Shown piece by piece: positions 38,756 to 48,468 of a DNA stretch of 64,000 bases. The position numbers and the translations under genes were made by a program. The DNA is taken from the NCBI GenBank assembly GCA_945863885.1, contig CAMAZY010000002.1:1-64000 (forward strand). The letters run 5' to 3'. The notes beneath the pieces are model-generated. The model was not told where the DNA came from, ran no database searches, and saw nothing but the letters and a program-made list of their open reading frames with translations. Position 1 is the first letter of the stretch. Each line of letters starts with the position of its first letter. Source of the DNA: an uncultured Clostridia bacterium (GTDB lineage Bacteria > Bacillota > Clostridia > Oscillospirales > Acutalibacteraceae).

Positions 38756-39799
38756 ATGAAAAAGGCTGCAAACGCTATTTTGGCCTTGTCAAGAGCGTAT
38801 TACGGACGGCGGCTTGACCAAAGGCAGTATAACGATCTGCTCGCTTGTAAAAGCATAAACGAGGTCGCTTCGTACCTAAAGACACGGACACCTTATGCGA
38901 ATGCATTTTCTGCCGTCGGAACGGCTGATTTTTCGGCAAAAACGCTTGAAAACGTGATTGACGAATCCCGGTTCGGAAACTTTATTTCGCTTTGCCGGTA
39001 TGAGCTTGCCATCTCAAGCGAGTTTTATAAGTATTTTATCGTAAAAACCGAAGTCGAGCAAATCCTCAAATGTACGCTTCATATGATAGGCGGCAACAAC
39101 GAAAGCTATCTGATGCAGATGAACTCGTTCATTGATAAGCACTTGTCGATTGACCTGTATGCGCTTGGTAGGGCGGACAGTCTTGAACAGATTGCAAAGT
39201 CGCTTGAGCATACGGCGTATGAAGACATTTATAAGCGATGTCTTTCTGATCCGGAAAGAAGCTATCTTACCTTTGAACTTGCGTTTAACACGTATTTCGA
39301 AACGTTTAAGGACAAACTTATTGAGCGTTGTTTCAAGGGTGAGGAAAAGAAAAAAATGCGGGAAATGATATGCCGAAGCTTCGACGTGTCGTTTATCGAA
39401 AAACAGTTTCGCATTATCCGCTATTATAAAAGTAACAACGCCGTAACCAAGCTTTCGATGCCTGCATCTGTTTCTCTGACTCTTTTAAGCGAAAAGCAGC
39501 TGAAACAGATCTATGCGTGTACGAGCGAAACCGAACTGACAAGTGTGCTCAAAAACAGCCCGTATAAAGACTGCTTTGTTTCGGGCGCAGATAAGAATAT
39601 CGAGCGCCAGATGACCGAAGACTTTTATCAGTATTGTAAAAAGCAAATCCGATTTTCCTCTTATCCGAGCGTTGTGATGTTCAGTTATCTGTTTCTTTCC
39701 GAAATCGAACGCAACAATCTCGTCAGAATAATAGAGGGAATCAAATTTAAAGTTCCGACGGAACAGATAGGCGAAAGCCTTTTAGGTGTCGGAGACTGA
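38756..39799 (+). CDS. ntpC: V-type ATPase II, subunit C (rotor-to-membrane connector)
   Basis: 347 residues, helical, AC39/C family. The N-terminus (ANAILALSRAYYGRRLDQRQYNDLLACKS, first part) and the C-terminal FSYLFLSEIERNNLVRIIEGI motif are typical; the final helix with LxEIE...R is the most conserved part. Unlike operon I, C is the second gene, upstream of I and K. A clear GACGGAGGTGAGCC ribosome site precedes the ATG. Confidence 0.88.
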   Translation: MKKAANAILALSRAYYGRRLDQRQYNDLLACKSINEVASYLKTRTPYANAFSAVGTADFSAKTLENVIDESRFGNFISLCRYELAISSEFYKYFIVKTEVEQILKCTLHMIGGNNESYLMQMNSFIDKHLSIDLYALGRADSLEQIAKSLEHTAYEDIYKRCLSDPERSYLTFELAFNTYFETFKDKLIERCFKGEEKKKMREMICRSFDVSFIEKQFRIIRYYKSNNAVTKLSMPASVSLTLLSEKQLKQIYACTSETELTSVLKNSPYKDCFVSGADKNIERQMTEDFYQYCKKQIRFSSYPSVVMFSYLFLSEIERNNLVRIIEGIKFKVPTEQIGESLLGVGD

Positions 39800-39849
39800 A
39801 ACCAATGACATGACAATTCTTATAGCATATTAAAGGACGGTGATTGACT

Positions 39850-41787
39850 TTGGCAATCAAAAGAATGAAGCTTGTGAAGATAAGCGGACCGTCGTCGAAG
39901 CTTGACAAAATCATATCCGTGTGCTGTACGCTCGGTGATTTTCATCCGGAAAACGCCGGACAGTATGTTTCACAGTCGCTCGGATATGTTCCCGTCAGCG
40001 AAGAAAGCCCTTACTTACAAACACTTCAAAGCATCAAGGAGCTTGCAGACAGCTATGGCATTGACCTTGAATCGCCGGGAAAGGTTAAAAAGGCGATAAT
40101 CGACGACAGAACGTCCGAATATATCGAACGGGTCGGAGATAAGCTTCGTCAGCTCAACGACGAAAGCAAGCAGCTTTCCGAGCAGCTTGAAGAGTGTGAA
40201 TCGGCGGTTGAAAAATACGGACATTTCAGCGGACTCGGAATCGACCTTGAAGAGCTTTTCGGCTGTGAATTTATTTCAACCCGCTTCGGTTATCTTTCAA
40301 GAGAAAGCTATGTCAAGCTTACGAAAGCCTACGGCGACAATCCGTATATCCTGTTTTGTCCTTGCTCAAGCGACCGGGACGGATACTGGGGTGCCTATTT
40401 CGCCCCGAAGGACAGAGCGGACGAGGTTGACAGGATTTTTGCGGCGCTTCAGTTTGAGCGGCTTCAAATTCCGGGAGCCGTCGGCACGGCCGATGAGATT
40501 ATTGCTAAATTAAAAGAAAATATCGAAATCATTAAAAACTCGAAATCACAGCTTGACAAGCAGATCAGCGAAACGTGGGAGCAGGAGGGCGACAAGATAA
40601 AGGCGCTTTATCTGAAGCTTTCTGACCTGAATACGGTTTTTGAACTTCGCCGATATGCGGTGTATCACGCAAAAAGCTGTTTCTTTGTCGGCTGGATACC
40701 GGCAAGTGACGAAAAGAAGTTTCGGGAACGGATCGAAAAATATCCCGAGTTTGTTGTTGAAATCGAAGCTCCGAGCAAGGACTCAAAGGTGATGCCGCCT
40801 ACAAAGCTGAAGAATTTTTTTGCGGTAAGACCCTTTTCCTTCTTCGTTGAAATGTATGGACTTCCGTCATACTATGATATAGATATCACCGCATTTGTTG
40901 CGATTACCTACACTCTTCTTTTCGGAATCATGTTTGGAGATCTGGGACAGGGTCTGGTTCTGGCACTCGGAGGACTGATCTTCTGGAAAAAGACCGGCTC
41001 ATCTCTCGGTAAAATTCTTGTTCCGTGCGGAATGTCATCGATGTTTTTCGGATTTATTTTCGGCTCGGTTTTCGGCTTCGAGCATGCGCTTGACCCGGTG
41101 TATAAAATGCTGGGAATGAACGGCAAGCCGCTCGAGGTCATGGATTCCATCAACACCGTTCTGCTGTTTGCAATCGGAATCGGTGTGGTGCTTGTCATCA
41201 TTGCGATGGTCATCAATGTTGTCACGATGATCAAGAAACGGCGGTTCGGCTCGGCGCTGTTTACGGAAAACGGCGTCACGGGCATCATCGTGTATATCGG
41301 CGGCGCCAACCTGATTTATGCTTTTATGGCGAAAGAGGGCGTCTTCCCGACGAAAATCAGCGCGGTGATGCTTCTTGTCGGTATCGTGATTCTGTTTATG
41401 AAAGAATTGCTCGTACCGCTTCTTGATGAGGGCAAATTCAAAAAGCCCGAAAGCATGATGGACTTTTTCCTGCAGAACCTGTTTGAATGTATCGAATATG
41501 TCCTTTCCTATTTCAGCAATACCCTGTCGTTTTTGCGTGTCGGTGCGTTCGTCATTGTTCACGCCAGTATGATGATGGTTGTGTTCACGCTGGCAGGCGA
41601 CACCTCGTCGGTCAAGGGCATTATCGTTGTCATTCTCGGCAACATTCTGATTATTGCACTCGAGGGTCTTCTTTCCGGTATTCAGGGCTTGAGACTTGAG
41701 CTTTATGAGATGTTCAGCCGCTTCTTTGAGGGTGACGGCAAGCCGTTTCACGCCGTCAGTCTTGCTTCAAAAAAACTGAAAAAATAA
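39850..41787 (+). CDS. ntpI: V-type ATPase II, subunit I (a-like membrane stator)
   Basis: 645 residues. A soluble N-terminal half is followed by seven to eight transmembrane helices starting near PFSFFVEMYGLPSYYDID (about 322). Family motifs LFGIMFGDLGQG and SYFSNTLSFLRVGAFVI are present, the latter with the channel Arg. The start is TTG at 39850 (MAIKRMKLVKISG), six bases after GGTGA; TTG 39844 is too close. It is clearly diverged from the operon I protein: that one has MLSDAGYG and SYSRLLALCL at the same places. Confidence 0.93.
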   Translation: MAIKRMKLVKISGPSSKLDKIISVCCTLGDFHPENAGQYVSQSLGYVPVSEESPYLQTLQSIKELADSYGIDLESPGKVKKAIIDDRTSEYIERVGDKLRQLNDESKQLSEQLEECESAVEKYGHFSGLGIDLEELFGCEFISTRFGYLSRESYVKLTKAYGDNPYILFCPCSSDRDGYWGAYFAPKDRADEVDRIFAALQFERLQIPGAVGTADEIIAKLKENIEIIKNSKSQLDKQISETWEQEGDKIKALYLKLSDLNTVFELRRYAVYHAKSCFFVGWIPASDEKKFRERIEKYPEFVVEIEAPSKDSKVMPPTKLKNFFAVRPFSFFVEMYGLPSYYDIDITAFVAITYTLLFGIMFGDLGQGLVLALGGLIFWKKTGSSLGKILVPCGMSSMFFGFIFGSVFGFEHALDPVYKMLGMNGKPLEVMDSINTVLLFAIGIGVVLVIIAMVINVVTMIKKRRFGSALFTENGVTGIIVYIGGANLIYAFMAKEGVFPTKISAVMLLVGIVILFMKELLVPLLDEGKFKKPESMMDFFLQNLFECIEYVLSYFSNTLSFLRVGAFVIVHASMMMVVFTLAGDTSSVKGIIVVILGNILIIALEGLLSGIQGLRLELYEMFSRFFEGDGKPFHAVSLASKKLKK

Positions 41788-41813
41788 ATTCAAAAATGAT
41801 GGAGGAATCAATT

Positions 41814-42290
41814 ATGTCAACCTTTTTCTATGCAGCACTTATTATCGTACCGGCAGTGGTTCTGATGCTTTCTGCTTTCTTTACTTTCAGAAGCCGCTTT
41901 AACGGCAAATCAGCCAAAAAAAGTATGCGTATCAATTTTGTGACCTTCCTTGTACTTATCCTTATGGTAAGCCTTCTTGCTTTCGGCGCTTCCGCTTCGT
42001 CTGATGCGCCGGATGCCGACGCCGCACCGGCTCAGGCAACCGAACAGACAGCAGAAGAGCCCGCTTCGGCGGCACAGTCGAACGGCCTCGGACTTCTCGC
42101 CGCAGGTCTTGTAACCGGTCTTGCCGGTATCGGCGGCGGTATTGCCGTTGCCGCAGGTGCGCCGGCAGCTATTGCGGCGACAAGTGAGGATCCGAAATCG
42201 TTCGGTAAGAGCCTTATCTTCGTTGCCCTTGGTGAATCGATTGCTCTTTACGGCGTTGTTATTTCCATTCTTATCCTCAATAAGGTTTAA
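41814..42290 (+). CDS. ntpK: V-type ATPase II, proteolipid subunit K, single c hairpin with N-terminal extension
   Basis: 158 residues. Residues 1-62 contain two hydrophobic segments separated by a basic loop, ending in a signal-peptidase-like LAFGASA-SSD site. An acidic, Ala/Pro-rich linker (about 62-88) follows, then one c-type hairpin: a Gly-rich helix (LVTGLAGIGGGIAVAAG) and a helix with the ion-binding Glu141 (VALGESIALYG). There is thus one hairpin, not two as in operon I, and the Gln/Thr Na+ ligands of NtpK are absent, though Ser142 follows the Glu. Proton coupling or another Na+ site is possible. Cleavage of the N-terminal part would leave a classical c subunit. The start follows GGAGGAATCAATT. 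Confidence 0.88.
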   Translation: MSTFFYAALIIVPAVVLMLSAFFTFRSRFNGKSAKKSMRINFVTFLVLILMVSLLAFGASASSDAPDADAAPAQATEQTAEEPASAAQSNGLGLLAAGLVTGLAGIGGGIAVAAGAPAAIAATSEDPKSFGKSLIFVALGESIALYGVVISILILNKV

Positions 42291-42295
42291 AAAAG

Positions 42296-42604
42296 ATGAG
42301 AATGTTTCTTTTGTCAAGCGATGAGGATACCGTTACGGGTATGCGTCTTGCCGGGATAGAGGGAATGGTTGTAAAAAGCCGTGATGAGCTTTTAGCGGAA
42401 GCCGAAAGAGCCGAAAAAGACCCGGATATCGGAATTCTTCTTGTTACGAATACCGTCGGTCAGCTTTATGCTGACAGCATTGTTGAAATCAAGAAGAAAT
42501 CAAAGATTCTTGTGACGCAGATACCGGATATGCTCGACCCGTCAGCCGCCGGTGATTCGATTACCCGCTATGTCCGTAACGCAATCGGAGTAAACGTAGA
42601 CTGA
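42296..42604 (+). CDS. ntpG: V-type ATPase II, subunit F (central stalk)
   Basis: 102 residues with the F-subunit fold: MRMFLLSSDEDTVTGMRLAG, IGILLVTNTVGQ and a helical C-terminus. It is only 5 bp after subunit K with no strong ribosome site, so translational coupling is likely. In this operon F precedes E, A, B and D; in operon I it follows C. Confidence 0.88.
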   Translation: MRMFLLSSDEDTVTGMRLAGIEGMVVKSRDELLAEAERAEKDPDIGILLVTNTVGQLYADSIVEIKKKSKILVTQIPDMLDPSAAGDSITRYVRNAIGVNVD

Positions 42605-42627
42605 CGCTCCGAAAAGGAGGGAAAACC

Positions 42628-43224
42628 TTGATTAACCAATACGATAAAATTGAACGCTTCGCCGAGGTTATCAATAAAAATGCCATGGCGCAGTGTAAAA
42701 AAATTGAAAAGCAGACTGCAAAGCTTCGCAAAAAGCAGCTTGCCGAAATTGAAGCCGAAATTACGGGTGAGACCGAAAAAAAGCTGTCTTACGAAACACA
42801 GAGACTTCGCAATCAGACAAACCGTGAAATCTCCGCACTCAAGCGTGAAAGCACCGCAAAGCTTCACAGATACCGTGACGAAATTACCGATTCTGTTATG
42901 AAAAAGGCAGAAGAAAGACTGATTGCTTTTACCGGAAGCCCGGATTACGAAACGTATCTTACGGAATGTATCAAACAGCTTCTCTCGGCAGTCGACGGAA
43001 AGCTGACCGTTCTTGTAAGAGAATGTGATATGGCTGCGGCCGAAAAAATCGTGTCTTCACTGTCGGCTGACTGCGTTGTTAAGCCTTACGATAAAATCAG
43101 AATCGGCGGCGCATGCGTCCTCAATTCGGACGAAACGGTGTTTGCCGACAACACGCTTGAGGAAAGCCTGGATAAGCAAAGAGAGGTCTTTATGGCAAAA
43201 TCAGGTCTTTCGCTTAACGAATAA
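42628..43224 (+). CDS. ntpE: V-type ATPase II, subunit E (peripheral stalk)
   Basis: 198 residues. A long Lys/Glu/Arg-rich N-terminal helix (QTAKLRKKQLAEIEAEITGE) leads into a C-terminal domain with LTVLVRECDMAAAEK and a terminal amphipathic segment, as in V-ATPase E. The start is TTG at 42628 (MINQYDKIERF), 8 bases after AAGGAGG. Similarity to operon I E is mainly structural. Confidence 0.85.
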   Translation: MINQYDKIERFAEVINKNAMAQCKKIEKQTAKLRKKQLAEIEAEITGETEKKLSYETQRLRNQTNREISALKRESTAKLHRYRDEITDSVMKKAEERLIAFTGSPDYETYLTECIKQLLSAVDGKLTVLVRECDMAAAEKIVSSLSADCVVKPYDKIRIGGACVLNSDETVFADNTLEESLDKQREVFMAKSGLSLNE

Positions 43225-43244
43225 CTCTCAGCGAGGTGAGAACA

Positions 43245-45005
43245 TTGCCAAGTGAAAACGTAATATATTCGATAAACGGACCGGTTATCACCGTGAAAGG
43301 CAAGACCGAGCTTTCGATGATGGAAATGGTTTATGTCGGCTTTGACCGTCTTGTCGGCGAAGTAATCGGGCTTGAGGACGACGTGACAACAATTCAGGTT
43401 TACGAGGACACCGTCGGACTAAAGCCCGGCGAGCCGGTTTATTCCACGGGAAGCCAGCTTTGTGTCACTTTGGGTCCGGGAATTCTGAGCAATATATTCG
43501 ACGGTATCGAAAGACCGCTTCCGGCTTTGGAAGAAGAGTCCGGCTCGTTCATCGGAAAAGGGATCAACGTACCGTCTGTTGACGAAGAAAAGCTTTGGGA
43601 CGTAAAAGTTCTTGTAAAGCCCGGCGATACGCTTTCGGGCGGAGCCGTTTACGCCCAAACGCAGGAAACGCCTGCCATTCTTCACAAAATCATGCTGTCA
43701 CCGCTTCTTTCGGGAACGGTTGCATCCGTAAAGCCCGACGGAAAATATAAAGTGACTGACGAAATTGCCGTCTTAAAGGACGAGGACGGAAACACGGTTT
43801 CCCTGACGCTTTGTCAGAAGTGGCCGATCCGGATTCCGAGACCGGTTGCGGCAAGAATGCCGGTCACAAAACCGCTTGTGACGGGTCAGCGTGTCATTGA
43901 TACGCTCTTTCCTGTCGCCAAAGGCGGTGCGGCGGCGATTCCCGGCGGCTTCGGTACAGGAAAGACCATGACCCAGCATCAGCTTGCCAAGTGGTGCGAC
44001 GCCGACATCATTGTCTATGTCGGCTGCGGTGAAAGAGGTAACGAGATGACGCAGGCGTTGACCGAGTTTTCCGAGCTGATTGACCCGAGAAGCGGTAAGC
44101 CTCTGACGGACAGAACGGTGCTGATTGCGAATACATCAAATATGCCCGTTGCTGCCCGTGAAGCTTCAATTTATACGGGTATTACCCTTGCCGAGTATTA
44201 TCGTGACATGGGCTATCACACCGCCATCATGGCGGACTCGACCTCACGCTGGGCGGAGGCTTTGCGTGAAATTTCGGGCAGACTCGAAGAAATGCCCGCC
44301 GACGAAGGTTTTCCGGCGTATCTGCCGTCCCGGCTTTCCGAGTTTTACGAGCGTGCCGGCTATATGGAAACGCTGAACGGAGAGGAGGGCTCGGTTACGA
44401 TTATCGGCGCCGTGTCTCCCCAGGGCTCCGACTTTTCCGAGCCGGTCACGCAGAACACGAAGCGATTTACCCGCTGTTTCTGGGCACTGGATAAAGCGCT
44501 TGCCTATGCGAGACATTACCCGGCAATCAACTGGAACACAAGCTACAGCGAGTATATCGGTGAGCTTGAAAACTGGTATTACGATAACGCCGGTCCCGAT
44601 TTCATGAAGTGCCGCAGTGAGCTTTGCTCGCTTTTGCTTGAAGAAAGCAGTCTGATGGAAATCGTCAAGCTCATCGGTGCGGATGTTCTGCCCGATGATC
44701 AGAAGCTTACGATTGAAATTGCGAGAGTGATTCGGGTCGGTTTTCTTCAGCAAAACGCTTTCCATAAAGAGGACACCTATGTTCCGCTTAAGAAACAGCT
44801 GAAGATGATGGAAATCATTTTGTATCTCTATCATCAGTGCAAAAAGATCGTTGCCAAGCAGGTGCCGGTGTCACAGCTTGTTGCAACGGGTCTTTTCGAA
44901 AAACTGATAAAAATGAAATATGAGATTCCGAACGACAGGCTTGATTTGTTTGACAGCTACACCAGAGAGATCGACGAAAAGCTTGCCGTATATCTGAACA
45001 AATAA
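43245..45005 (+). CDS. ntpA: V-type ATPase II, catalytic subunit A
   Basis: 586 residues. Walker A is GGFGTGKT (about 234-241), followed by [10 protein letters not shown] (catalytic Glu) and the [15 protein letters not shown] Walker B region, with the bulge domain at about 115-190. The catalytic site is intact. TTG at 43245 (MPSENVIYS) is preferred; the in-frame GTG 9 bp upstream is inside GAGGTGA. The Walker A differs from operon I (GPFGSGKT), and the C-terminal part is the most diverged. Confidence 0.96.
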   Translation: MPSENVIYSINGPVITVKGKTELSMMEMVYVGFDRLVGEVIGLEDDVTTIQVYEDTVGLKPGEPVYSTGSQLCVTLGPGILSNIFDGIERPLPALEEESGSFIGKGINVPSVDEEKLWDVKVLVKPGDTLSGGAVYAQTQETPAILHKIMLSPLLSGTVASVKPDGKYKVTDEIAVLKDEDGNTVSLTLCQKWPIRIPRPVAARMPVTKPLVTGQRVIDTLFPVAKGGAAAIPGGFGTGKTMTQHQLAKWCDADIIVYVGCGERGNEMTQALTEFSELIDPRSGKPLTDRTVLIANTSNMPVAAREASIYTGITLAEYYRDMGYHTAIMADSTSRWAEALREISGRLEEMPADEGFPAYLPSRLSEFYERAGYMETLNGEEGSVTIIGAVSPQGSDFSEPVTQNTKRFTRCFWALDKALAYARHYPAINWNTSYSEYIGELENWYYDNAGPDFMKCRSELCSLLLEESSLMEIVKLIGADVLPDDQKLTIEIARVIRVGFLQQNAFHKEDTYVPLKKQLKMMEIILYLYHQCKKIVAKQVPVSQLVATGLFEKLIKMKYEIPNDRLDLFDSYTREIDEKLAVYLNK

Positions 45006-45025
45006 TCCTGAAAGGAGGGATAACG

Positions 45026-46417
45026 GTGATTATTGAGCACAGAGGTCTGAAACAAATCAACGGTTCACTCGTTGTCCTTGAAGGAGTTAAGGCTCCGATG
45101 AATGAGGAGCTTGTTGAAATCGAAACGGAAAACGGTTCGGCAAGAACCGGAAGAATCGTTGCTATTGAGGGCGATAAAGCCATTGTGCAGGTTTTCGAGG
45201 GCACAAGAGGGCTTTCGATGGTTAACACCAAGACGAGACTGCTCGGCCACCCGATGGAAATGAAGCTGTCTCCCGAAATATTGGGCAGAGTCTTTGACGG
45301 ACTCGGAAGACCGATTGACGGGCTCGGCGAAATCTATCCCGATTGCAGCATGAATGTCAACGGTCAGCCGATCAATCCCGTTTCAAGAGTCTATCCCCGA
45401 AACTATATCAGAACCGGCATCTCGTCAATCGATTGCCTTGCGACTCTCATCAGAGGGCAGAAGCTTCCGATTTTCAGCGGCTCGGGCATGAAGCATAACG
45501 AGCTTGCCGTTCAGATTGTCCGTCAGGCGTCGATTGCCGACAACGACGATTTTGCGATTGTTTTTGCCGCTATGGGCGTAAAAAACGACGTTGCTGCCTA
45601 TTTCCGCTCATCGTTTGAAAACGCAAACGTCATGAGTCGTGTTGTTATGTTCCTGAATCTTTCGAATGATCCGATTGTCGAACGTATCATCACGCCGAGA
45701 TGTGCGCTGACCGCCGCGGAGTATCTTGCCTATACGCTCGGTAAGCATATTCTTGTTATTCTGACCGATATGACGTCCTACGCTGAAGCACTTCGTGAGT
45801 TCAGCTCGACCAAGGGCGAAATTCCGGCAAGAAAGGGCTATCCCGGCTATCTTTATTCCGATTTGGCTTCTCTTTACGAAAGAGCCGGCATTATCAAGGA
45901 CGCAAAAGGCTCGGTGACGCAGATCCCGATTCTCACGATGCCGAACGACGATATTTCCCACCCGATCCCCGACCTTACGGGTTACATCACCGAGGGTCAG
46001 ATTGTACTTGACCGTGATAAGGACGGCAAGGGAATCTATCCTCCTGTCAGCATTCTGCCGTCTTTGTCAAGACTGATGAAGGACGGTATCGGCGAAGGCT
46101 ACACGAGAGAGGATCACGCCGACCTTGCCAATCAGCTGTTTTCGCTGTATGCGAAGGTGCAGGACGCAAAGGCGCTTGCCTCCGTTATCGGTGAGGACGA
46201 GCTTTCCGACGACGACAAAAAAATCATGCAGTTCGGACGTCAGTTTGACGAAGAGTTTATCAATCAGGGCAACGAAAACCGTTCGATTGAGGAAACGCTC
46301 GACTTAGGCTGGAAGCTTCTTTCGACGCTTCCGAAGTCAATGCTTGACCGTGTTGACGAAAAATATATTGAAAAATACTACCGTCCCGAGGGAGACGAAA
46401 CCGAGGAAGAAGCATAA
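45026..46417 (+). CDS. ntpB: V-type ATPase II, regulatory subunit B
   Basis: 463 residues. Degenerate P-loop region [16 protein letters not shown], conserved [16 protein letters not shown] and [19 protein letters not shown]. The C-terminal tail is acidic (GDETEEEA), which operon I B lacks. The start is GTG at 45026 after AAAGGAGGG. Confidence 0.96.
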   Translation: MIIEHRGLKQINGSLVVLEGVKAPMNEELVEIETENGSARTGRIVAIEGDKAIVQVFEGTRGLSMVNTKTRLLGHPMEMKLSPEILGRVFDGLGRPIDGLGEIYPDCSMNVNGQPINPVSRVYPRNYIRTGISSIDCLATLIRGQKLPIFSGSGMKHNELAVQIVRQASIADNDDFAIVFAAMGVKNDVAAYFRSSFENANVMSRVVMFLNLSNDPIVERIITPRCALTAAEYLAYTLGKHILVILTDMTSYAEALREFSSTKGEIPARKGYPGYLYSDLASLYERAGIIKDAKGSVTQIPILTMPNDDISHPIPDLTGYITEGQIVLDRDKDGKGIYPPVSILPSLSRLMKDGIGEGYTREDHADLANQLFSLYAKVQDAKALASVIGEDELSDDDKKIMQFGRQFDEEFINQGNENRSIEETLDLGWKLLSTLPKSMLDRVDEKYIEKYYRPEGDETEEEA

Positions 46418-46439
46418 ATACCGGTAAGGAGGTGCGGCT

Positions 46440-47051
46440 ATGGCGCAGGTTTTTCCGACAAAATCCAATCTTATCAGCACAAAACGCTCACTGGCTCTTG
46501 CGAAGGTCGGCTATGACCTGATGGACAGAAAGCGAAATATCCTTGTCCGGGAGATGATGCGGATGATCGATTCGGCAAAGCAGGTTCAGTCGAACATCGG
46601 AAACGTATATGAAAAAGCCTATTCCGCACTCAAACGGGCGAATCTGACGCTTGGTGACTGCGACCGCTTTGCAAGAGCCGTTCCGATTGACGATGACCTT
46701 GAGATTGACTACCGTAGCGTCATGGGCGTTGAAATCCCGACGGTAAAAATCTCGTCTGCCGACTGTGATGTACGAAATTTCGGCTTTGAGGGAACGAACT
46801 CCGATTTTGACGAGGCGTGTCTGCTTTTCCGTCAGGTCAAAATTCTGACCGCTCAGCTTGCGGAAATCGAAAACAGTGTCTGCCGTCTTGCGGACGCCGT
46901 TGAAAAGACACAGAAAAGAAGCAACGCCCTGAACAATATCATGATTCCGAGACTTGAGGGAACCGTCAAGTTTATTACGCAAGCACTCGACGAAAAGGAG
47001 AGGGAGGAATTCTCCCGTCTTAAGGTTATCAAGAGCTTTAAAGAGCAGTAG
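46440..47051 (+). CDS. ntpD: V-type ATPase II, subunit D (central rotor shaft)
   Basis: 203 residues. N-terminal helix PTKSNLISTKRSLALAKVG and C-terminal helix KTQKRSNALNNIMIPRLEGT are D-subunit signatures. A TAAGGAGGTGCGGCT ribosome site precedes the ATG. It is the last gene of operon II. No convincing hairpin terminator is seen before the next promoter at 47155, so some read-through is possible. Confidence 0.93.
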   Translation: MAQVFPTKSNLISTKRSLALAKVGYDLMDRKRNILVREMMRMIDSAKQVQSNIGNVYEKAYSALKRANLTLGDCDRFARAVPIDDDLEIDYRSVMGVEIPTVKISSADCDVRNFGFEGTNSDFDEACLLFRQVKILTAQLAEIENSVCRLADAVEKTQKRSNALNNIMIPRLEGTVKFITQALDEKEREEFSRLKVIKSFKEQ

Positions 47052-47154
47052 CAGTCATAATAGCTGTTTAAGAAAGTTATTTTATCTTTTCTTTTGACGG
47101 AATATTATTCATGTATTGTTGTTATTGTATAAAATTCGGTTACGATTTTTTAAC

Positions 47155-47183
47155 TTTACAAACCGAACATGATATGCTATAAT
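47155..47183 (+). promoter_or_regulatory. Sigma-A promoter for the lipoprotein gene at 47219
   Basis: TTTACA (47155-47160), 17 bp, perfect TATAAT (47178-47183) with TGC just before it. Confidence 0.85.
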
Positions 47184-47218
47184 ATGTCAAACAGAAAAAA
47201 CGAAAAAGGAGTATTTTT

Positions 47219-47650
47219 ATGAAAAACAATTTAAAACGCCTTGCGGCAATCGGTTTGGTTCTCTGCCTTGTTGTAACTATGTTTGCGGCTTGCTCAGCTT
47301 CACCGGAAAAGAAGCTGATCGGTACGTGGAAGGATTCGACTAACCTTACCGGCTATACATTTAATGAGAAAAATGTCTGTAAAGTATTTTTGGCGACTTC
47401 AAGCCTTGGTCTTGACGGCAGTTACACAATCGACAAGCGTGACGACGGAAACTACTACATAACCATCAAGTATTCTGTTCCGATTATCGGAGATACGACC
47501 GTTCAGTATATGTTTGTCATTGAGGGCGATACACTGACCCTTACAAGTCTTGATAATTCGAGAAATCAATACACTTTCTTCCGTCAGACAGATGCGGCTC
47601 AAACGGATGCCAACAATAAAGATCAGACCGTAGCGCCGTCTGCGTCTTAA
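47219..47650 (+). CDS. Small lipoprotein with one LIGTWxDS beta domain
   Basis: 143 residues. The N-terminus is a lipoprotein signal (MFAAC-SAS, Cys about 25). One domain of about 90 residues follows that starts LIGTWKDSTNLTGYTF and ends YTFFRQT, with alternating beta strands as in small lipocalin-like or DUF5640-type domains. The same domain occurs once in the next gene and, in variant form, three times in the one after. No catalytic motif is seen. Surface-exposed; the function is unknown. Confidence 0.75.
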   Translation: MKNNLKRLAAIGLVLCLVVTMFAACSASPEKKLIGTWKDSTNLTGYTFNEKNVCKVFLATSSLGLDGSYTIDKRDDGNYYITIKYSVPIIGDTTVQYMFVIEGDTLTLTSLDNSRNQYTFFRQTDAAQTDANNKDQTVAPSAS

Positions 47651-47850
47651 CTTTTGAAACGTATCGGAGCTGTTGCATTTAGCGCAGAACAAAAGATAAA
47701 TGCTGATTTCGCAAAAGCCGATGCAGCAGGTATCTTTTATAACCGCTTTCAATCGGTCTGCAGTGTTCCTGCATACTATTTCGGCGGAAAACGAGTTCTG
47801 CATCGAAATGCGACAGCTCCGATTTTAATTTGTTTAAGGGGAACTTTAAA

Positions 47851-48405
47851 ATGAAGAAAGGCCAAAAAATCGTATCCGTTGCTGTCTGCCTGATTCTTAT
47901 TCTTTCTCACGTTGCCGTCAGTACGATCCGGGAACAACGAAAAGAACAAATCAAGGAACAGAAAAAGCAGGAACAAATCAGCCTTTTAGAGAATGCTTCG
48001 AGTTATTTGTACTCAAAATTCGGGAACACCACAGACGTTGACGAATCCGATGAGCCGGAAACAACGGTCACTGCGTCTGATGAGGACAGTAGCGCTTCGG
48101 CTCGTGCTAAGCTTGTTACGAAGCAGATTATCGGAACGTGGATGGATTCGGCCGGACTTGCAGGATATACGTTTTCAGAAAACGGAATATGTAAAGTCTT
48201 TCTGTCGTCTTCGGATATCGGTACAGAAGGTAACTATACGATTGAAAGACGTGATGACGGTAATGATTATATGGTTCTTACGTATTCGCTGCCTGTAACC
48301 GGTATACAAACTACACAGTATATGGTTAGTGTGAAAGAGGATACTCTTACGCTTATCAGTGTTGAGGATGCCGTTGAAACTGTTTATTACAGACAGACTC
48401 CGTAA
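47851..48405 (+). CDS. Membrane-anchored protein with one LIGTWxDS beta domain
   Basis: 184 residues. N-terminal signal-anchor helix (ISV/LILILSHVAV region, about 6-22), a short charged stretch (REQRKEQIKEQKKQEQ), an acidic linker, then one domain (QIIGTWMDSAGLAGYTF to VYYRQTP) closely related to that of the upstream lipoprotein, including the NYTIERRDDGN strand. ATG 47851 follows AAGGGGAAC. The 200 bp upstream hold no other supported gene. Probably a duplication of its neighbour with a changed anchor. Confidence 0.72.
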   Translation: MKKGQKIVSVAVCLILILSHVAVSTIREQRKEQIKEQKKQEQISLLENASSYLYSKFGNTTDVDESDEPETTVTASDEDSSASARAKLVTKQIIGTWMDSAGLAGYTFSENGICKVFLSSSDIGTEGNYTIERRDDGNDYMVLTYSLPVTGIQTTQYMVSVKEDTLTLISVEDAVETVYYRQTP

Positions 48406-48468
48406 GAAAAGCCGGAGCCGGTTGTGGCTCCTGTATTCATGTTTGCAAATGAAAGGTGCGTGTTATGA

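Noticed and set aside
47654-47854. 66-codon frame between the lipoprotein and the second beta-domain gene
   Set aside because: TTG start without ribosome site, no signal or motif, and it ends across the ribosome site of the next gene.
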